DNA of 64,000 nucleotides from Photobacterium chitinilyticum (GTDB lineage: Bacteria; Pseudomonadota; Gammaproteobacteria; Enterobacterales; Vibrionaceae), in the NCBI RefSeq assembly GCF_004104355.1, contig NZ_RJLM01000001.1, positions 662,711 through 726,710 of the forward strand, in the 5' to 3' direction. The notes under the pieces are model-generated. The model had not been told where the DNA came from and searched no databases. It saw only the letters and a program-made list of their open reading frames with translations. Below are positions 45,294 through 56,038 of the stretch, piece after piece (position 1 is the stretch's first letter; each line of letters begins with the position of its first letter). Position numbers and translations under genes: made by a program.

Positions 45294-47381
45294 TTACTTC
45301 TTCTCGTTAGCTGCTTTAACGTCAGCAATAACTGCTTCAGCAACGTTTGCTGGACATGGTGCGTAGTGTGAGAACTCCATAGAGAACTGACCACGACCAG
45401 AAGTCATAGTACGTAGGTGACCGATGTAACCAAACATTTCTGAAAGTGGTACGTCAGCTTTGATACGTGAACCAGTTAGACCAGCCATTTGGTCTTTGAT
45501 CATGCCACGACGACGGTTAAGGTCACCGATAACATCACCAACGTGATCTTCTGGAGTGAACACGTCTACGTGCATGATAGGCTCAAGAAGTTGAGCACCA
45601 GCTTTAGGCATAGACTGACGGAATGCGCCTTTCGCTGCGATTTCAAATGCTACTGCAGATGAATCGACTGCGTGGAAGCCACCGTCAAGAAGTTCGATTT
45701 CAACGTCAAGAACAGGGAAACCAGCAAGAACACCAGTATCCATCATGCCCTTGAAGCCTTTCTCGATTGCAGGCCAGAATTCCTTAGGAACGTTACCACC
45801 AACAACAGATGATGTGAACGTAAAGCCTGAACCTACTTCGCCCGGCTTCATCACGTAGTCGATCTTACCGAACTGACCAGAACCACCAGACTGCTTCTTG
45901 TGTGTGTAGCTATCTTCAACAGGCTGAGTGATTGTTTCACGGTAAGCAACCTGAGGAGCACCAACAACTAGGTCAACACCGTAAGTACGCTTAAGGATAT
46001 CAACCTTAATGTCTAGGTGAAGCTCACCCATACCTTTAAGGATGGTTTCGCCAGTTTCTTCGTCAGTCTCAACTTGGAAAGATGGATCTTCTGCAACCAT
46101 TTTACCGATCGCGATACCCATTTTCTCAGAACCGCCTTTATCTTTAGGCGTAACAGCAATTGAGATTACTGGAGTTGGGAAGATCATTGCTTCAAGAGTA
46201 CATTCGTGCTTAACATCACACAGAGTGTGGCCAGTCTGAACGTTCTTCATACCAACAACAGCGATGATGTCACCCGCTTGTGCGCTTGTAAGTTCGTTAC
46301 GCTCATCAGCCTGCATCTCAACCATACGGCCGATACGCTCAGTTTTACCTGTTGCGCTGTTAAGGATTGTGTCACCTTTCTTCATAACACCTGAGTAGAT
46401 GCGGATGAAAGTAAGGGCACCGAAACGGTCGTCCATGATTTTGAACGCTAGCGCTTTTAGTGGCTCATCAACAGATACTGTAGCAACGTCGCCCGTTGGC
46501 TCACCAGTTTCTGGATCAGTTAGCGGCTGTGGGTCAACTTCAGTTGGAGACGGTAGGTAGTCAACAACTGCGTCTAGGATTAGCTGCATACCTTTGTTTT
46601 TGAATGCAGAACCACAGTATGTAGGGAAGAACGAGTTATCACGTGTACCTTTACGGATACAAGCTTTGATTTGCTCGATAGTAGGCTCTTCACCTTCCAT
46701 GTACGCTTCCATTAGATCATCGTCTTGCTCAACAGCAGTTTCGATCATCTCTTCACGGTACGTTTCTACGTCATCAACCATATCCGCAGGGATTTCTTTG
46801 ATTTCGTAGTTTTCAGGAAGACCTGTGTCATCCCAAACGTAAGCTTGACGGCTTAGTACGTCAACAACACCTACGAAATCGTCTTCACGGCCGATTGGCA
46901 GAGTCATAACTAGTGGAACAGCACCCAGTACTTTTTTGATCTGGTCAACAACGCTGAAGAAATCTGCACCCATACGGTCCAGTTTGTTAACGAAGATAAT
47001 ACGTGCTACTTCTGAGTCGTTCGCGTAACGCCAGTTAGTTTCTGACTGAGGCTCAACACCACCAGAACCACAGAATACACCGATACCGCCGTCAAGTACT
47101 TTAAGAGAACGGTAAACTTCTACTGTGAAGTCAACGTGTCCCGGAGTATCGATAACGTTAAAACGGTGATCATTCCAGAAACAGCTTACTGCTGCTGACT
47201 GGATAGTTATTCCGCGCTCAGCTTCCTGTTCCATGAAGTCAGTAGTTGATTCGCCATCATGAACTTCACCGGTCTTGTGGATTTTACCAGTAAGCTTAAG
47301 GATACGCTCAGTCGTTGTGGTTTTACCCGCATCAACGTGCGCGAAAATACCAATGTTTCTGTACTTAGATAAATCTGTCAT
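45294..47381 (-). CDS. fusA2: Elongation factor G, second paralogue (EF-G2)
   Basis: 695 residues. GTPase motifs: [15 protein letters not shown] near residue 14, switch [27 protein letters not shown] near 80 and [12 protein letters not shown] near 134. Domain IV carries [16 protein letters not shown] and the tip [21 protein letters not shown], where canonical EF-G reads YHDVDSSELAF. The gene stands alone, not with rpsL, rpsG and tuf, so it is the second EF-G that vibrios keep beside the str-operon copy. It catalyses ribosomal translocation or recycling; division of labour with the first copy cannot be read here. Codon use looks that of a well-expressed gene. Confidence 0.92.
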   Translation of the reverse strand: MTDLSKYRNIGIFAHVDAGKTTTTERILKLTGKIHKTGEVHDGESTTDFMEQEAERGITIQSAAVSCFWNDHRFNVIDTPGHVDFTVEVYRSLKVLDGGIGVFCGSGGVEPQSETNWRYANDSEVARIIFVNKLDRMGADFFSVVDQIKKVLGAVPLVMTLPIGREDDFVGVVDVLSRQAYVWDDTGLPENYEIKEIPADMVDDVETYREEMIETAVEQDDDLMEAYMEGEEPTIEQIKACIRKGTRDNSFFPTYCGSAFKNKGMQLILDAVVDYLPSPTEVDPQPLTDPETGEPTGDVATVSVDEPLKALAFKIMDDRFGALTFIRIYSGVMKKGDTILNSATGKTERIGRMVEMQADERNELTSAQAGDIIAVVGMKNVQTGHTLCDVKHECTLEAMIFPTPVISIAVTPKDKGGSEKMGIAIGKMVAEDPSFQVETDEETGETILKGMGELHLDIKVDILKRTYGVDLVVGAPQVAYRETITQPVEDSYTHKKQSGGSGQFGKIDYVMKPGEVGSGFTFTSSVVGGNVPKEFWPAIEKGFKGMMDTGVLAGFPVLDVEIELLDGGFHAVDSSAVAFEIAAKGAFRQSMPKAGAQLLEPIMHVDVFTPEDHVGDVIGDLNRRRGMIKDQMAGLTGSRIKADVPLSEMFGYIGHLRTMTSGRGQFSMEFSHYAPCPANVAEAVIADVKAANEKK

Positions 47382-47863
47382 TGTTTTTCTCTATCAACAA
47401 TTACGGTCACATGTTAGGGCGGGAGTATATCACTGATTCAAACAAAGATTACATAGCCCATGCACTATAAAATACACATTTGCTTGTTTTTGCTTCGCCT
47501 TTTCTTCATTTCTATGCCAAACGCACAATAAAACCACAGGCCTAACAAGCTGATAAGGTAATCTGCTTGGAAATCGTCCAAGCATAAGATGCTTATCTCA
47601 CCGTGAAGGGTCATATTGTTGGCTGACAATTTTGAGGTTGTCCTCAACTTTGTTTGGCTCTGGAGATGTTATATAAGACTTAAATCGGGTTAAGTCTAGT
47701 CCGGTTAGGCCTTACACACCAGTAGTGAGCTTATATTTTCTGGTCCTGTTTGCAACAAGAGTTATGACCTGACAATTCCTTCCATTTTACAACGATCACA
47801 AGGTGCTGAGCTTGATAGGTGCCATAAGTGCTAGACTTTTCCTTAATAAACCGGAGAAGTGAT
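47382..47863. other. Intergenic, 482 bp, divergent promoter region
   Basis: This lies between the starts of fusA2 and the DUF4336 gene and must carry both promoters. I find no convincing ORF (a 60-codon minus frame looks spurious), RNA or named operator. Confidence 0.45.
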
Positions 47864-48571
47864 ATGAGCCCATTACTCACCGAACATACCCCGGGTATGA
47901 TATGGATTGCTGATTATCCGGTGCATTATGCCGGTTTAGATTTCTTCTCTAGGATGACCGTCATTCGGCTCATCGATAATAGGCTTCTTCTGCATTCTCC
48001 GTGTCATATCGACCAAGCCATGAAAGAGCAGTTAGACCGGGTGGGGGAAGTGGCGTATATCGTAGCGCCGGGTTCGTATCATTACTTCCATGTTGTCTCG
48101 GCGCAAGATGCCTATCCGCTAGCAAAAACGATGATTTGCCCGGGAGTCGAACAGAAAGCACCTGACTTACAGTTTAGCGAGTTCCTTTGCGACAAGGTGC
48201 CTGACAGCTGGTTAGATGACTTTGATCTCGTTTTGGTCAGAGGGGCGAAATACATGTGGGAGGTGGCTTTTTTCCATAAACCAAGCCGGACCCTTATATT
48301 AGTCGATTTGATTGAAAACATTGGCGATAAAACGAGAGGAGTCGGTTGGGGATTGAAGTTCTGGTGGAAGCTGGTGTTTCGGATGTGGAATCGGCCGAAA
48401 CCTGCACCTGAGTATCAGTTGGGATGGAAGGACAAAGTTGCGGCAAGGCAGTCTTTATTACAAATACTTGGTTGGAATTTTGAGCGAGTGATTATTTCTC
48501 ATGGTGATTTAATCGACCAAAATGCCAAGGAAGTTGTCCGGTTAGCTTGGAAAGTGCCTCTTGAGCAGTAA
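47864..48571 (+). CDS. DUF4336 protein (metallo-beta-lactamase-like fold)
   Basis: 235 residues from ATG 47864 (CCGGAG upstream); an in-frame start at 47828 is less likely. Segments GMIWIADYPVHYAGLDFFSRMTVIRLIDNRLLLHSPCHID, VAYIVAPGSYHYFHVVSAQDAYPLAKTMICPGVEQK and RTLILVDLIENIG fit DUF4336, a degenerate metallo-hydrolase family; most metal His of true lactamases are absent, while HYFH and ISHGD keep some. No known function. Confidence 0.8.
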   Translation: MSPLLTEHTPGMIWIADYPVHYAGLDFFSRMTVIRLIDNRLLLHSPCHIDQAMKEQLDRVGEVAYIVAPGSYHYFHVVSAQDAYPLAKTMICPGVEQKAPDLQFSEFLCDKVPDSWLDDFDLVLVRGAKYMWEVAFFHKPSRTLILVDLIENIGDKTRGVGWGLKFWWKLVFRMWNRPKPAPEYQLGWKDKVAARQSLLQILGWNFERVIISHGDLIDQNAKEVVRLAWKVPLEQ

Positions 48572-48583
48572 TTAATTAGCAAA

Positions 48584-48615
48584 CGGAATAACGAGTTGGA
48601 TAAGGCGTTATTCCG
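48584..48615. terminator. Inverted repeat between DUF4336 and TrmH-family genes
   Basis: CGGAATAACG (48584-48593) and CGTTATTCCG (48606-48615) are perfect 10-bp arms with a 12-base loop, between convergent genes. Confidence 0.65.
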
Positions 48616-48653
48616 CTTGTTATATAAAGCAGACGATTGGTCTTCTATATCAT

Positions 48654-49112
48654 TTATTTGTGGTTAGAAAAGTTTTCACCCTTCGCCATACGATCATAAA
48701 GAATAACGTTTACGGCTGCGGCCAGGTTCATGCAGCCTTTGGTTGGAACATAAATGGTTTCGCGGCAAAAGTCAGTGATCTCTTTTTTTAGCGTGTTGTC
48801 TTCTGGGCCAAAAATATAAAAGGCACGCTTAGGGTGCTTGTAGTCCGGCAGTGATTTCGCGCCCTCAATCAAATCAACCGCAACGGGTACACAGCCATGC
48901 GGAATGATGTCTTTTAGTTCTTGCACCCCAATGAGAGGGATGTCTTGGTAGGCATTCTTGGTGTCCGTGCAAAACTTCTTGGCAAGGTCGTAACGTGTAC
49001 CTGTATAAAACACCGAGTTCACGCCATAGCAGCCAGCTGCACGCATCACCGAACCAACATTTTCAGGGGTCTTGGGGTTGAATAACCCTACACAGGAGTA
49101 ACCTTTGCTCAT
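48654..49112 (-). CDS. TrmH-family (SpoU) RNA 2'-O-methyltransferase
   Basis: 152 residues from ATG 49112 (MSKGYSCVGLFNPKTPENVGSVMRAAGCYG). The three SPOUT motifs are present: NPKTPENVGSVMRAA, AFYIFGPEDNTLKKEI near 106 and YVPTKGCMNLAAAVNVILYDRM near 128, forming the knotted SAM site. The small size and lack of an N-terminal substrate-binding domain resemble TrmL-like enzymes that modify tRNA. I cannot name the target nucleotide. A GTG three codons upstream is the alternative start. Confidence 0.88.
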   Translation of the reverse strand: MSKGYSCVGLFNPKTPENVGSVMRAAGCYGVNSVFYTGTRYDLAKKFCTDTKNAYQDIPLIGVQELKDIIPHGCVPVAVDLIEGAKSLPDYKHPKRAFYIFGPEDNTLKKEITDFCRETIYVPTKGCMNLAAAVNVILYDRMAKGENFSNHK

Positions 49113-49257
49113 ATCACGCACATCTTCAAAATTAAAATTGAGGCGGGATTATACGGATTTTTCTATAAAATTGCAGTGGCAAAAAATGCGGGTAGCTTGG
49201 GTATATAGATAAGACAACAGCCCTATTGGGGTAATACGGCTGTTGTGGAATGCGGTG

Positions 49258-49590
49258 TTAGCCACAGCATTTTTTGTATTTCTTGCCGCTGCCACATGAG
49301 CATGGATCGTTACGGTTTGGCGTCTTCTCAAACACAGTGGTTGTCGGCTTGTTCAGGATAGTATCCAGTTCAACCAGATCTTCTTGTGCTTCAACATTCA
49401 CCGTAATCGTTGCAAATAACTGGTTTTCGGCAAGGATTGCTTCAACTTCGGCTTTACGTTCGTTGCTGGCTACCGTAAGCGGAAGTGGGTTGGCTTCGGT
49501 ACCTAGCTTGGCTGCTCGTTTGGTGTTGTAGCCAAAGCTTTCATGCTTGGGCTTTTTCTCGATGCGGCCTTTAAAGAAAAATTTAGACAT
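49258..49590 (-). CDS. SWIM/SEC-C metal-binding protein, PBPRA1643 family
   Basis: 110 residues from ATG 49590, preceded by AGGA; the longer frame from 49689 lacks support. Begins MSKFFFKGRIEKKPKHESFGYNTKR and ends with the SEC-C zinc motif DPCSCGSGKKYKKCCG. The layout matches the small PBPRA1643 family named from Photobacterium. The SEC-C tail binds zinc and often mediates ribosome or SecB contact in other proteins; the role here is unknown. Monocistronic. Confidence 0.85.
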   Translation of the reverse strand: MSKFFFKGRIEKKPKHESFGYNTKRAAKLGTEANPLPLTVASNERKAEVEAILAENQLFATITVNVEAQEDLVELDTILNKPTTTVFEKTPNRNDPCSCGSGKKYKKCCG

Positions 49591-49852
49591 AACTGAATCC
49601 TGAATAACGTATTCCGCACCTGCGGAGAGGGAGGGGATGTTAACGGCTAACCTTGCTGCCTGCAAGTAATAGACCACCCCAGTGAACAAGCTTTGTTCAA
49701 CGTGCTGAGAACGTTAGGCGTGCTGAACACATAATGATGTAGCCGAGGTTACGACATTGTCGAATGGCGATTACTGTCCTATCGTAGAATAATGATAATT
49801 TGAACATTTTTATCCTTAAGCTGGGAATCCGAGGGTAAGCAGGGAGATGCTA

Positions 49853-51682
49853 ATGAATAAAAAAGTGCCACTTCTCGTGGCAATGTTGTTCGCTATCGGT
49901 ACGATTCAAGTCGCTGATGTTCATGCTGCCGAGGTTATTGAGTCGACCAGCCTGGTTGGGTTCGGGAATGCAAAATACTCCAGTAATTTCTCGCATTTCG
50001 ACTACGTAAATCCTCAGGCGCCTAAAGGCGGGCAAGTTACCTATGCCCAGGTAGGCACATTTGATAGCTTTAATCGCTATGCCAGCAGGGGAGTGTCGGC
50101 TGCGGGTGCTGATGCTATTTACGATACGTTGTTTATTGCTTCTTCAGACGAAATTGACAGTCATTATCCGCTCATTGCAGAAAAAGTCCGCTACGCCGAT
50201 GATTACTCTTGGATGGAAGTAGACATCAATCCCAATGCCCGTTTTCATGATGGCCACCCCATCTTGGCGACTGATGTCGCTTTTACGTTTGATAAGTTTC
50301 TAAAGGAAGGGGTAGCACAATATAAGGTTTATTATAAAGACGTGAAGTCGGTGACAGCCAAATCTGAGCTCACCGCTCGTATCGATATGATCAGACCAAA
50401 TCGTGAAATCCTGTTCTCTCTCGTACAGGGAATGATCGTGTTACCGGAGCACTACTGGAAAGATAAGAATCTTAGTGAGCCGCTGAATACGCCACCGCTT
50501 GGAAGCAGCGCTTACAAAGTGTCTGGTTATAAGTCAGGTCAGAGCGTGACTTACGCGTTGGTTGATGATTATTGGGCCAAAGATCTGCCGGTGAATATTG
50601 GTCGTCATAATTTTGAGACCATTAAATATGATTACTACCGTGATGAAACCGTTACCCTCGAAGCCTTCAAGGCAGGAGAATACGATATTCGAGAAGAGAA
50701 TGTTGCCAAGTTCTGGGCCACCATGTACCAGGGGCCGAATTTTGAGCAGGGCTATATTCTAAAAGAAGAAATCCCTCACCAGATCCCGCAGTCGATGCAG
50801 GCCTTTGTCTTTAATACTGAAAGCCCATATTTTCAAGATGCCAGAGTCCGTGAGGCGCTGACCTATGCGATGGACTTTGAATGGATGAATAAAAGCTTGT
50901 TCTATAACCAGTACAAGCGAACTCGAAGCTATTTCCAGAACACCGAGTATGAAGCAAGCGGTCTGCCTTCTGACGCCGAGTTGCAAGTACTTAAGCCGGT
51001 TAAAGACAAAGTGCCGCCCAGAGTATTTACTGAGGCTTACCAGCCACCAGTCACCGATGGCTCGGGGCGAATTCGAAACCAGATGCGCAAAGCCATCGCG
51101 TTATTGAAACAATCTGGCTGGGTATTGAAAAATAAGGTAATGAGTAATGCCAAAACCGGAGAGCCGTTTGTATTCGAGCTGTTGATCTACAGCCCGACAA
51201 CCGAGCGTTTGGCAATTCCTGTACAGAAGAACCTTAAATTAATGGGGATCGATATGAAGATCCGTACCGTTGATACGACTCAGTACATTAAGCGGCTTCG
51301 TGACCGTGATTTTGACATGGTTTCAGCAGGTTACGGAGCCAACCCGTACCCGAAGCCTAACCTGTTGATTGCCTGGAACAGTAATTTTATTGACAGTACC
51401 TACAATACGGCAGGTGTCAAAGATCCTGCGATTGATTACCTGACCGAAAAGATCGCAGAAAACCAACAAGATCCAGAGGCACTGCTGAACTATGGTCGAG
51501 CATTGGATCGGGTACTGCAGTGGAACTTTTATGTGATCCCGCAATGGCATATCAGCCAGTTTCGTGTTGCCAGCTGGAACAAGTTCTCGCGCCCGACGGT
51601 AAGGCCCAAATATACACTCGGCAAAGATACCTGGTGGATTGACCCGGTTAAAGCCGCTAAGTTGCCGGAAAAGCGCCGCTAG
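49853..51682 (+). CDS. yejA: Peptide ABC transporter periplasmic binding protein (YejA-like)
   Basis: 609 residues from ATG 49853 (AGGGAG six bases upstream; ATG 49847 is too close). Signal peptide MNKKVPLLVAMLFAIGTIQVADVHA. SBP_bac_5 fold with SNFSHFDYVNPQAPKGGQVTYAQVGTFDSFNRY near 45, characteristic of YejA rather than OppA, NPNARFHDGHPILATDVAFTFDKF near 130 and REALTYAMDFEWMNKSLFYNQYKRTRSYF near 340. It binds peptides for YejBEF. E. coli YejABEF imports microcin C and peptides. First gene of the operon. Confidence 0.93.
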   Translation: MNKKVPLLVAMLFAIGTIQVADVHAAEVIESTSLVGFGNAKYSSNFSHFDYVNPQAPKGGQVTYAQVGTFDSFNRYASRGVSAAGADAIYDTLFIASSDEIDSHYPLIAEKVRYADDYSWMEVDINPNARFHDGHPILATDVAFTFDKFLKEGVAQYKVYYKDVKSVTAKSELTARIDMIRPNREILFSLVQGMIVLPEHYWKDKNLSEPLNTPPLGSSAYKVSGYKSGQSVTYALVDDYWAKDLPVNIGRHNFETIKYDYYRDETVTLEAFKAGEYDIREENVAKFWATMYQGPNFEQGYILKEEIPHQIPQSMQAFVFNTESPYFQDARVREALTYAMDFEWMNKSLFYNQYKRTRSYFQNTEYEASGLPSDAELQVLKPVKDKVPPRVFTEAYQPPVTDGSGRIRNQMRKAIALLKQSGWVLKNKVMSNAKTGEPFVFELLIYSPTTERLAIPVQKNLKLMGIDMKIRTVDTTQYIKRLRDRDFDMVSAGYGANPYPKPNLLIAWNSNFIDSTYNTAGVKDPAIDYLTEKIAENQQDPEALLNYGRALDRVLQWNFYVIPQWHISQFRVASWNKFSRPTVRPKYTLGKDTWWIDPVKAAKLPEKRR

Positions 51683-51768
51683 CAAGTAGTGCTTATCACT
51701 AAGCATCCAGCGCTGAGTTTCGTTAATACGAGCTCGCCTTGGGAAGTATCAATAAGGCATAGGGAAAG

Positions 51769-52854
51769 ATGTCAGCTTATATTATTCGTCGTTTGTTACT
51801 GGTTATCCCGACACTATGGGCAATTATCACAATTAACTTTTTTGTGATTCAGATAGCTCCGGGAGGGCCGGTGGAACAGGCAGTTGCCCAGCTTGAAGGG
51901 CATTCTTCCGGAATTATGGAGCGCTTTACCGGCGGAGGGCAAGAAGTACAGGCCGTTGAGCTCGGAGATAATGGTACTGGTTATCGGGGTTCACGCGGGT
52001 TGGATCCCGAAGTGCTTGAAGCTATTAAAGTCCAGTTTGGGTTCGACAAACCGCTGCTTGAGCGTTATGTCGATATGCTGAAGGACTATGCCACTTTTAA
52101 TTTCGGCGAAAGCCTGTTTAAGGGAGGTAATGTCATTGACCTTATTATCGACCGTTTGCCGGTATCTATCTCTCTAGGGCTATGGAGCACCCTGATTATC
52201 TACTTTGTTTCCATTCCGCTTGGGATCGCCAAGGCTATTAACCATGGTTCTCGGTTTGATGTTTGGAGTAGTGCCCTGGTGATTGTCGGCTACGCCATTC
52301 CTGGCTTTTTGTTTGCTATTTTGCTGATTATTTTCTTTGCTAGCGGTAACTATTTTAGCTGGTTTCCACTTCGTGGTTTGGTCTCGTCAGATTTCGACCA
52401 GCTGACTTGGTATCAGCAGATCATCGATTATTTTTGGCATCTGACTCTGCCTATTTTGGCGATGGTGATCGGTGGTTTTGCGACGCTGTCGATGTTGACC
52501 AAAAACTCTTTCCTAGATGAAATAAACAAGCAGTATGTCGTCACTGCCAGAGCCAAGGGGCTTGATGAGCGCAGCATTCTCTATCGCCATGTATTCCGTA
52601 ACGCCATGCTGATCATTATTGCCGGATTCCCTGCCGCATTTATCAGTATCTTCTTTACCGGCGCGATGCTGATAGAGGTAATGTTCTCGCTCGAAGGGAT
52701 TGGCTTGCTGGGCTTTGAGTCGACGATTCAGCGTGACTATCCGGTTGTATTTAGTTCACTGTATATAATGACGTTGCTGGGATTATTGCTGAATATTATT
52801 TCGGATCTGACGTATACCTTTGTTGATCCACGCATTGATTTTGAGGCGCGCTAG
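51769..52854 (+). CDS. yejB: Peptide ABC transporter permease YejB
   Basis: 361 residues, first helix [34 protein letters not shown], an additional N-terminal insert typical of YejB, then five helices and the EAA loop [26 protein letters not shown] near 253. OppB-type inner-membrane pore subunit. The stop overlaps the first base of yejE. Confidence 0.95.
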   Translation: MSAYIIRRLLLVIPTLWAIITINFFVIQIAPGGPVEQAVAQLEGHSSGIMERFTGGGQEVQAVELGDNGTGYRGSRGLDPEVLEAIKVQFGFDKPLLERYVDMLKDYATFNFGESLFKGGNVIDLIIDRLPVSISLGLWSTLIIYFVSIPLGIAKAINHGSRFDVWSSALVIVGYAIPGFLFAILLIIFFASGNYFSWFPLRGLVSSDFDQLTWYQQIIDYFWHLTLPILAMVIGGFATLSMLTKNSFLDEINKQYVVTARAKGLDERSILYRHVFRNAMLIIIAGFPAAFISIFFTGAMLIEVMFSLEGIGLLGFESTIQRDYPVVFSSLYIMTLLGLLLNIISDLTYTFVDPRIDFEAR

Positions 52855-53876
52855 TGAAAATGAATCCGTTAACAAAGGAGAGGCTGGCGAGGTTCCGTGC
52901 ACACAAACGGGGTTACTGGTCATTATGGCTCTTTGCATTGTTGTTTTTTATCAGCTTGTTCGCTGAGCTGATTGCCAATGACAAGCCGTTGCTGATCCGC
53001 TTTGACGGCAACTGGTATTTTCCGATTGTTGAGCAATATACAGAAACGGAGTTTGGTGGGGAGTTTGAATCTGAAGCGGACTATACCGATCCCTATGTCG
53101 CAGATCTGATCGAGGCTAAAGGCTTTACTCTCTGGCCGATCATCCGTTTTAGCTACGATACCATTAACTATGATCTGACTGGACCGGCACCATCGCCCCC
53201 GGATCGGGTCAATTGGTTGGGTACTGATGATAAGGGACGGGATGTGATGGCCCGGATCATTTATGGTTTTCGGGTCTCAGTCTTGTTTGGCTTTGCACTG
53301 ACCGTTATCTCGACCATTATCGGTGTCATTGTTGGGGCGTGCCAAGGCTATTACGGAGGCTGGGTAGATTTATTCGGACAGCGCTTTATCGAAGTGTGGT
53401 CGGGTATGCCGACACTGTTCTTATTGATTATCTTATCCAGTTTTGTCGAGCCGAATTTCTGGTGGTTACTCGGGATCATGGTGCTGTTTAGCTGGATGGG
53501 GCTTGTCGGTGTGGTACGTGCAGAGTTTCTCCGTTGCCGAAATTTCGATTACATCCGTGCGGCACAGGCACTGGGTGTTAGCGACAGTCGCATTATGCTG
53601 CGGCATATGTTGCCAAATGCCATGGTTGCCTCGCTCACTATGATGCCGTTTATTCTTAGTGGTTCGGTGACGACCTTAACCTCTCTTGATTTTCTTGGTT
53701 TTGGTCTGCCTGCGGGCTCGCCTTCGTTAGGTGAGTTGTTGGCACAGGGTAAAACTAACTTGCAGGCACCATGGCTCGGGCTGTCTGCCTTCGTTGTATT
53801 GTCAATTATGCTAAGCCTGCTGGTGTTTGTTGGTGAAGCAGTCCGGGATGCGTTTGATCCCCATCATCAGAGATAA
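52854..53876 (+). CDS. yejE: Peptide ABC transporter permease YejE
   Basis: 340 residues, starting at GTG 52854 (overlapping the yejB stop by one base) or ATG 52860. OppC-type with N-terminal RFRAHKRGYWSLWLFALLFFISLFAELIAND, the long periplasmic loop common in YejE, and the EAA loop FDYIRAAQALGVSDSRIMLRHMLPNAMV near 232. WLGTDDKGRDVMARIIYG near 120 is the conserved OppC stretch. Pairs with YejB. Confidence 0.95.
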   Translation: MKMNPLTKERLARFRAHKRGYWSLWLFALLFFISLFAELIANDKPLLIRFDGNWYFPIVEQYTETEFGGEFESEADYTDPYVADLIEAKGFTLWPIIRFSYDTINYDLTGPAPSPPDRVNWLGTDDKGRDVMARIIYGFRVSVLFGFALTVISTIIGVIVGACQGYYGGWVDLFGQRFIEVWSGMPTLFLLIILSSFVEPNFWWLLGIMVLFSWMGLVGVVRAEFLRCRNFDYIRAAQALGVSDSRIMLRHMLPNAMVASLTMMPFILSGSVTTLTSLDFLGFGLPAGSPSLGELLAQGKTNLQAPWLGLSAFVVLSIMLSLLVFVGEAVRDAFDPHHQR

Positions 53877-53879
53877 GTT

Positions 53880-55472
53880 ATGGTTAAACCAATACTCACA
53901 ATTGAAAACTTATCGGTTGGCTTTCAGAGTGGCGAGAGTGTAAACCAGGTAACGTATGACGTAAGCCTTGCCATTCGCCGGGGAGAAACACTGGCGCTGG
54001 TGGGAGAAAGTGGTTCAGGTAAGTCGGTGACGGCCAATGCGATATTACGCTTGTTGCCGAAGTCGTCCACTCGGTATATTGGTGGTCATGTCATGTATGA
54101 TGGCACTGATATGATGACCTGTAGTGAACGTGAAATGCGTAGGATGCGCGGTGATCGGATTGGGATGATATTTCAGGAACCAATGATGTCACTCAACCCG
54201 TTGCACAAGGTTGGTCGTCAATTGTGTGAAACATTGGCTATCCATCGTGGGACACGCCAGAAAGAAGCGGAAAAGCGCGCTTTGAGCTGGTTGAAAAAGG
54301 TGGGTATTCGTAATGCAGAGAAGCGCCTGACGGCTTACCCGCACGAGTTATCGGGTGGTGAGCGTCAGCGGGTAATGATTGCGATGGCCTTGATAAATGA
54401 ACCTGAGTTATTGATTGCGGATGAACCGACGACAGCATTGGACGTTTCGGTGCAGGCGCAAATTCTCGAGCTGCTCAAAGATCTTCAGCAGGAGATGGGC
54501 ATGGCAATGTTGTTCATTACCCATGATTTGAGTATTGTTCGCCGTATTGCCGACCGTGTGGCAGTGATGCAGCTCGGCAGATTGGTCGAGACAGATACCC
54601 GGGAGGTGATTTTTACCAATCCTTCCGATCCTTATACCATTAAGCTGATTAACTCTGATCCCAGCGGAAGTCCGGTGCCTGTCGCATCCAATGCCGAGCC
54701 TTTGTTCGATATTAATGATTTGCGAGTATGGTTTCCAATTACTGGCGGGATACTTAAACGGGTAAAAGGTCATATTAAAGCAGTAACCGATGTCAGCTTT
54801 ATATTGCGCAAAGGACACAGTGTCGGTCTGGTAGGAGAGAGCGGCTCCGGAAAATCAACAACCGGTATGGCTGTATTGAAACTGCTCAATAGTGAAGGGC
54901 GCATTTATTTTGATGGTATCGATATCTCGGATCTTAGCCGCAAGCAAATGCTTCCGTATCGGAGCAAGTTGCAGGTGGTTTTTCAGGATCCGTTTTCCGC
55001 GCTTAACCCACGAATGTCAGTGGCACAGATAATTGGCGAAGGATTGAAAATCCACAAGTCGCTGACACCGGAGGAAGAGGAAAATGTCATCTGTGAGGCG
55101 ATGCGTGAGGTGGAATTGGATCCGGAAACTCGCCACCGATACCCCAATGAGTTCTCTGGCGGACAGCGACAGAGAATTGCAATTGCTCGTGCATTGGTAC
55201 TCAAACCGGAGTTTATTTTGCTGGATGAGCCAACCTCGTCACTTGATAGAACGGTGCAGTTTCAAGTATTGAGTTTGCTAAAATCCTTGCAGCAGAAGTA
55301 TGGACTCAGTTATTTGTTCATTAGTCATGATCTGCATGTGGTGAAATCTTTGTGTCATTACACCCTAGTGCTTAGAAATGGCCAAGTGGTTGAACAAGGA
55401 GACACGGCGCGAATTTTTAGCGAACCACAGCATGCCTATACCCGTGAATTAGTGAACCTGTCATCGGTCTAG
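53880..55472 (+). CDS. yejF: Peptide ABC transporter ATPase YejF (two fused ATP-binding domains)
   Basis: 530 residues, two complete ABC domains in one chain. Domain 1: Walker A GESGSGKSVT near 40, signature LSGGERQRVMIAMAL near 158, Walker B LLIADEPTTALDV. Domain 2: GESGSGKSTTG near 320, FSGGQRQRIAIARAL near 427, ILLDEPTSSLDR. Equivalent to OppD plus OppF. It starts three bases after yejE and ends the operon. No clear terminator follows. Confidence 0.96.
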   Translation: MVKPILTIENLSVGFQSGESVNQVTYDVSLAIRRGETLALVGESGSGKSVTANAILRLLPKSSTRYIGGHVMYDGTDMMTCSEREMRRMRGDRIGMIFQEPMMSLNPLHKVGRQLCETLAIHRGTRQKEAEKRALSWLKKVGIRNAEKRLTAYPHELSGGERQRVMIAMALINEPELLIADEPTTALDVSVQAQILELLKDLQQEMGMAMLFITHDLSIVRRIADRVAVMQLGRLVETDTREVIFTNPSDPYTIKLINSDPSGSPVPVASNAEPLFDINDLRVWFPITGGILKRVKGHIKAVTDVSFILRKGHSVGLVGESGSGKSTTGMAVLKLLNSEGRIYFDGIDISDLSRKQMLPYRSKLQVVFQDPFSALNPRMSVAQIIGEGLKIHKSLTPEEEENVICEAMREVELDPETRHRYPNEFSGGQRQRIAIARALVLKPEFILLDEPTSSLDRTVQFQVLSLLKSLQQKYGLSYLFISHDLHVVKSLCHYTLVLRNGQVVEQGDTARIFSEPQHAYTRELVNLSSV

Positions 55473-56038
55473 CTGGTTTTCTTTTTGGATAAAAGGGGGA
55501 TAGAGTCAGCCTCTGGCGGATATTAAGTAGATCATATTATTGGTTACTGCTTCTTGGCTATTGCTTCTGGTTCATTGTTATCATAGTGGTTAATGTTTTG
55601 TTAACTTTGACAAGGGGACAGTGAGAGGTGCTCGACTTGTTAATAACTCCGGTTAGTAAGCGTGCTAAAACTTTTTCTATATGAAATACATATCCACCTT
55701 AGCTTTATTTATTGGTGAATAATTAAGCGCTATCGTTAGCGTGCCTGAATATGTCTGCTTCATTATCCCGCAAAATGTGTGACCACTAACATAAATATTG
55801 GCTTGTTTGTCCGTTTGTTGTTCAACAAAGGTGAGGCAAGTAAGTAACTAACAGTGTGAATAACTATGCATCGTGAGCACGAATAGATGAATCAACCAGA
55901 TGTTAATTTGTTGTTGCTGCTATGTGCCATTGCTCACGGTTAATTGACTGATGAAATAAAACTCTTAACATTTAACTTACAATCTGCTTATTATACTGCC
56001 CGAGCATTAACCATAATCTATAAGACAGGGAGATTTTA
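55473..56038. other. Intergenic, 566 bp, upstream of the Na+/alanine symporter
   Basis: No gene seen. TGTGC-CATTGC-TCACG at 55923-55938 matches 8 of 10 CRP consensus bases and lies about 100 bp before the symporter start. I looked for the tandem glycine riboswitch found before a related symporter gene in Vibrio and did not find its conserved core. Confidence 0.4.

Noticed and set aside
47465-47647. 60-codon minus-strand frame upstream of fusA2
   Set aside because: No ribosome binding site or recognisable features; lies in the divergent promoter region.
55473-56038. Glycine riboswitch before the AGCS symporter, as known for a related Vibrio gene
   Set aside because: I looked for the conserved CCGAAG-type core and tandem aptamer pattern and did not find them.
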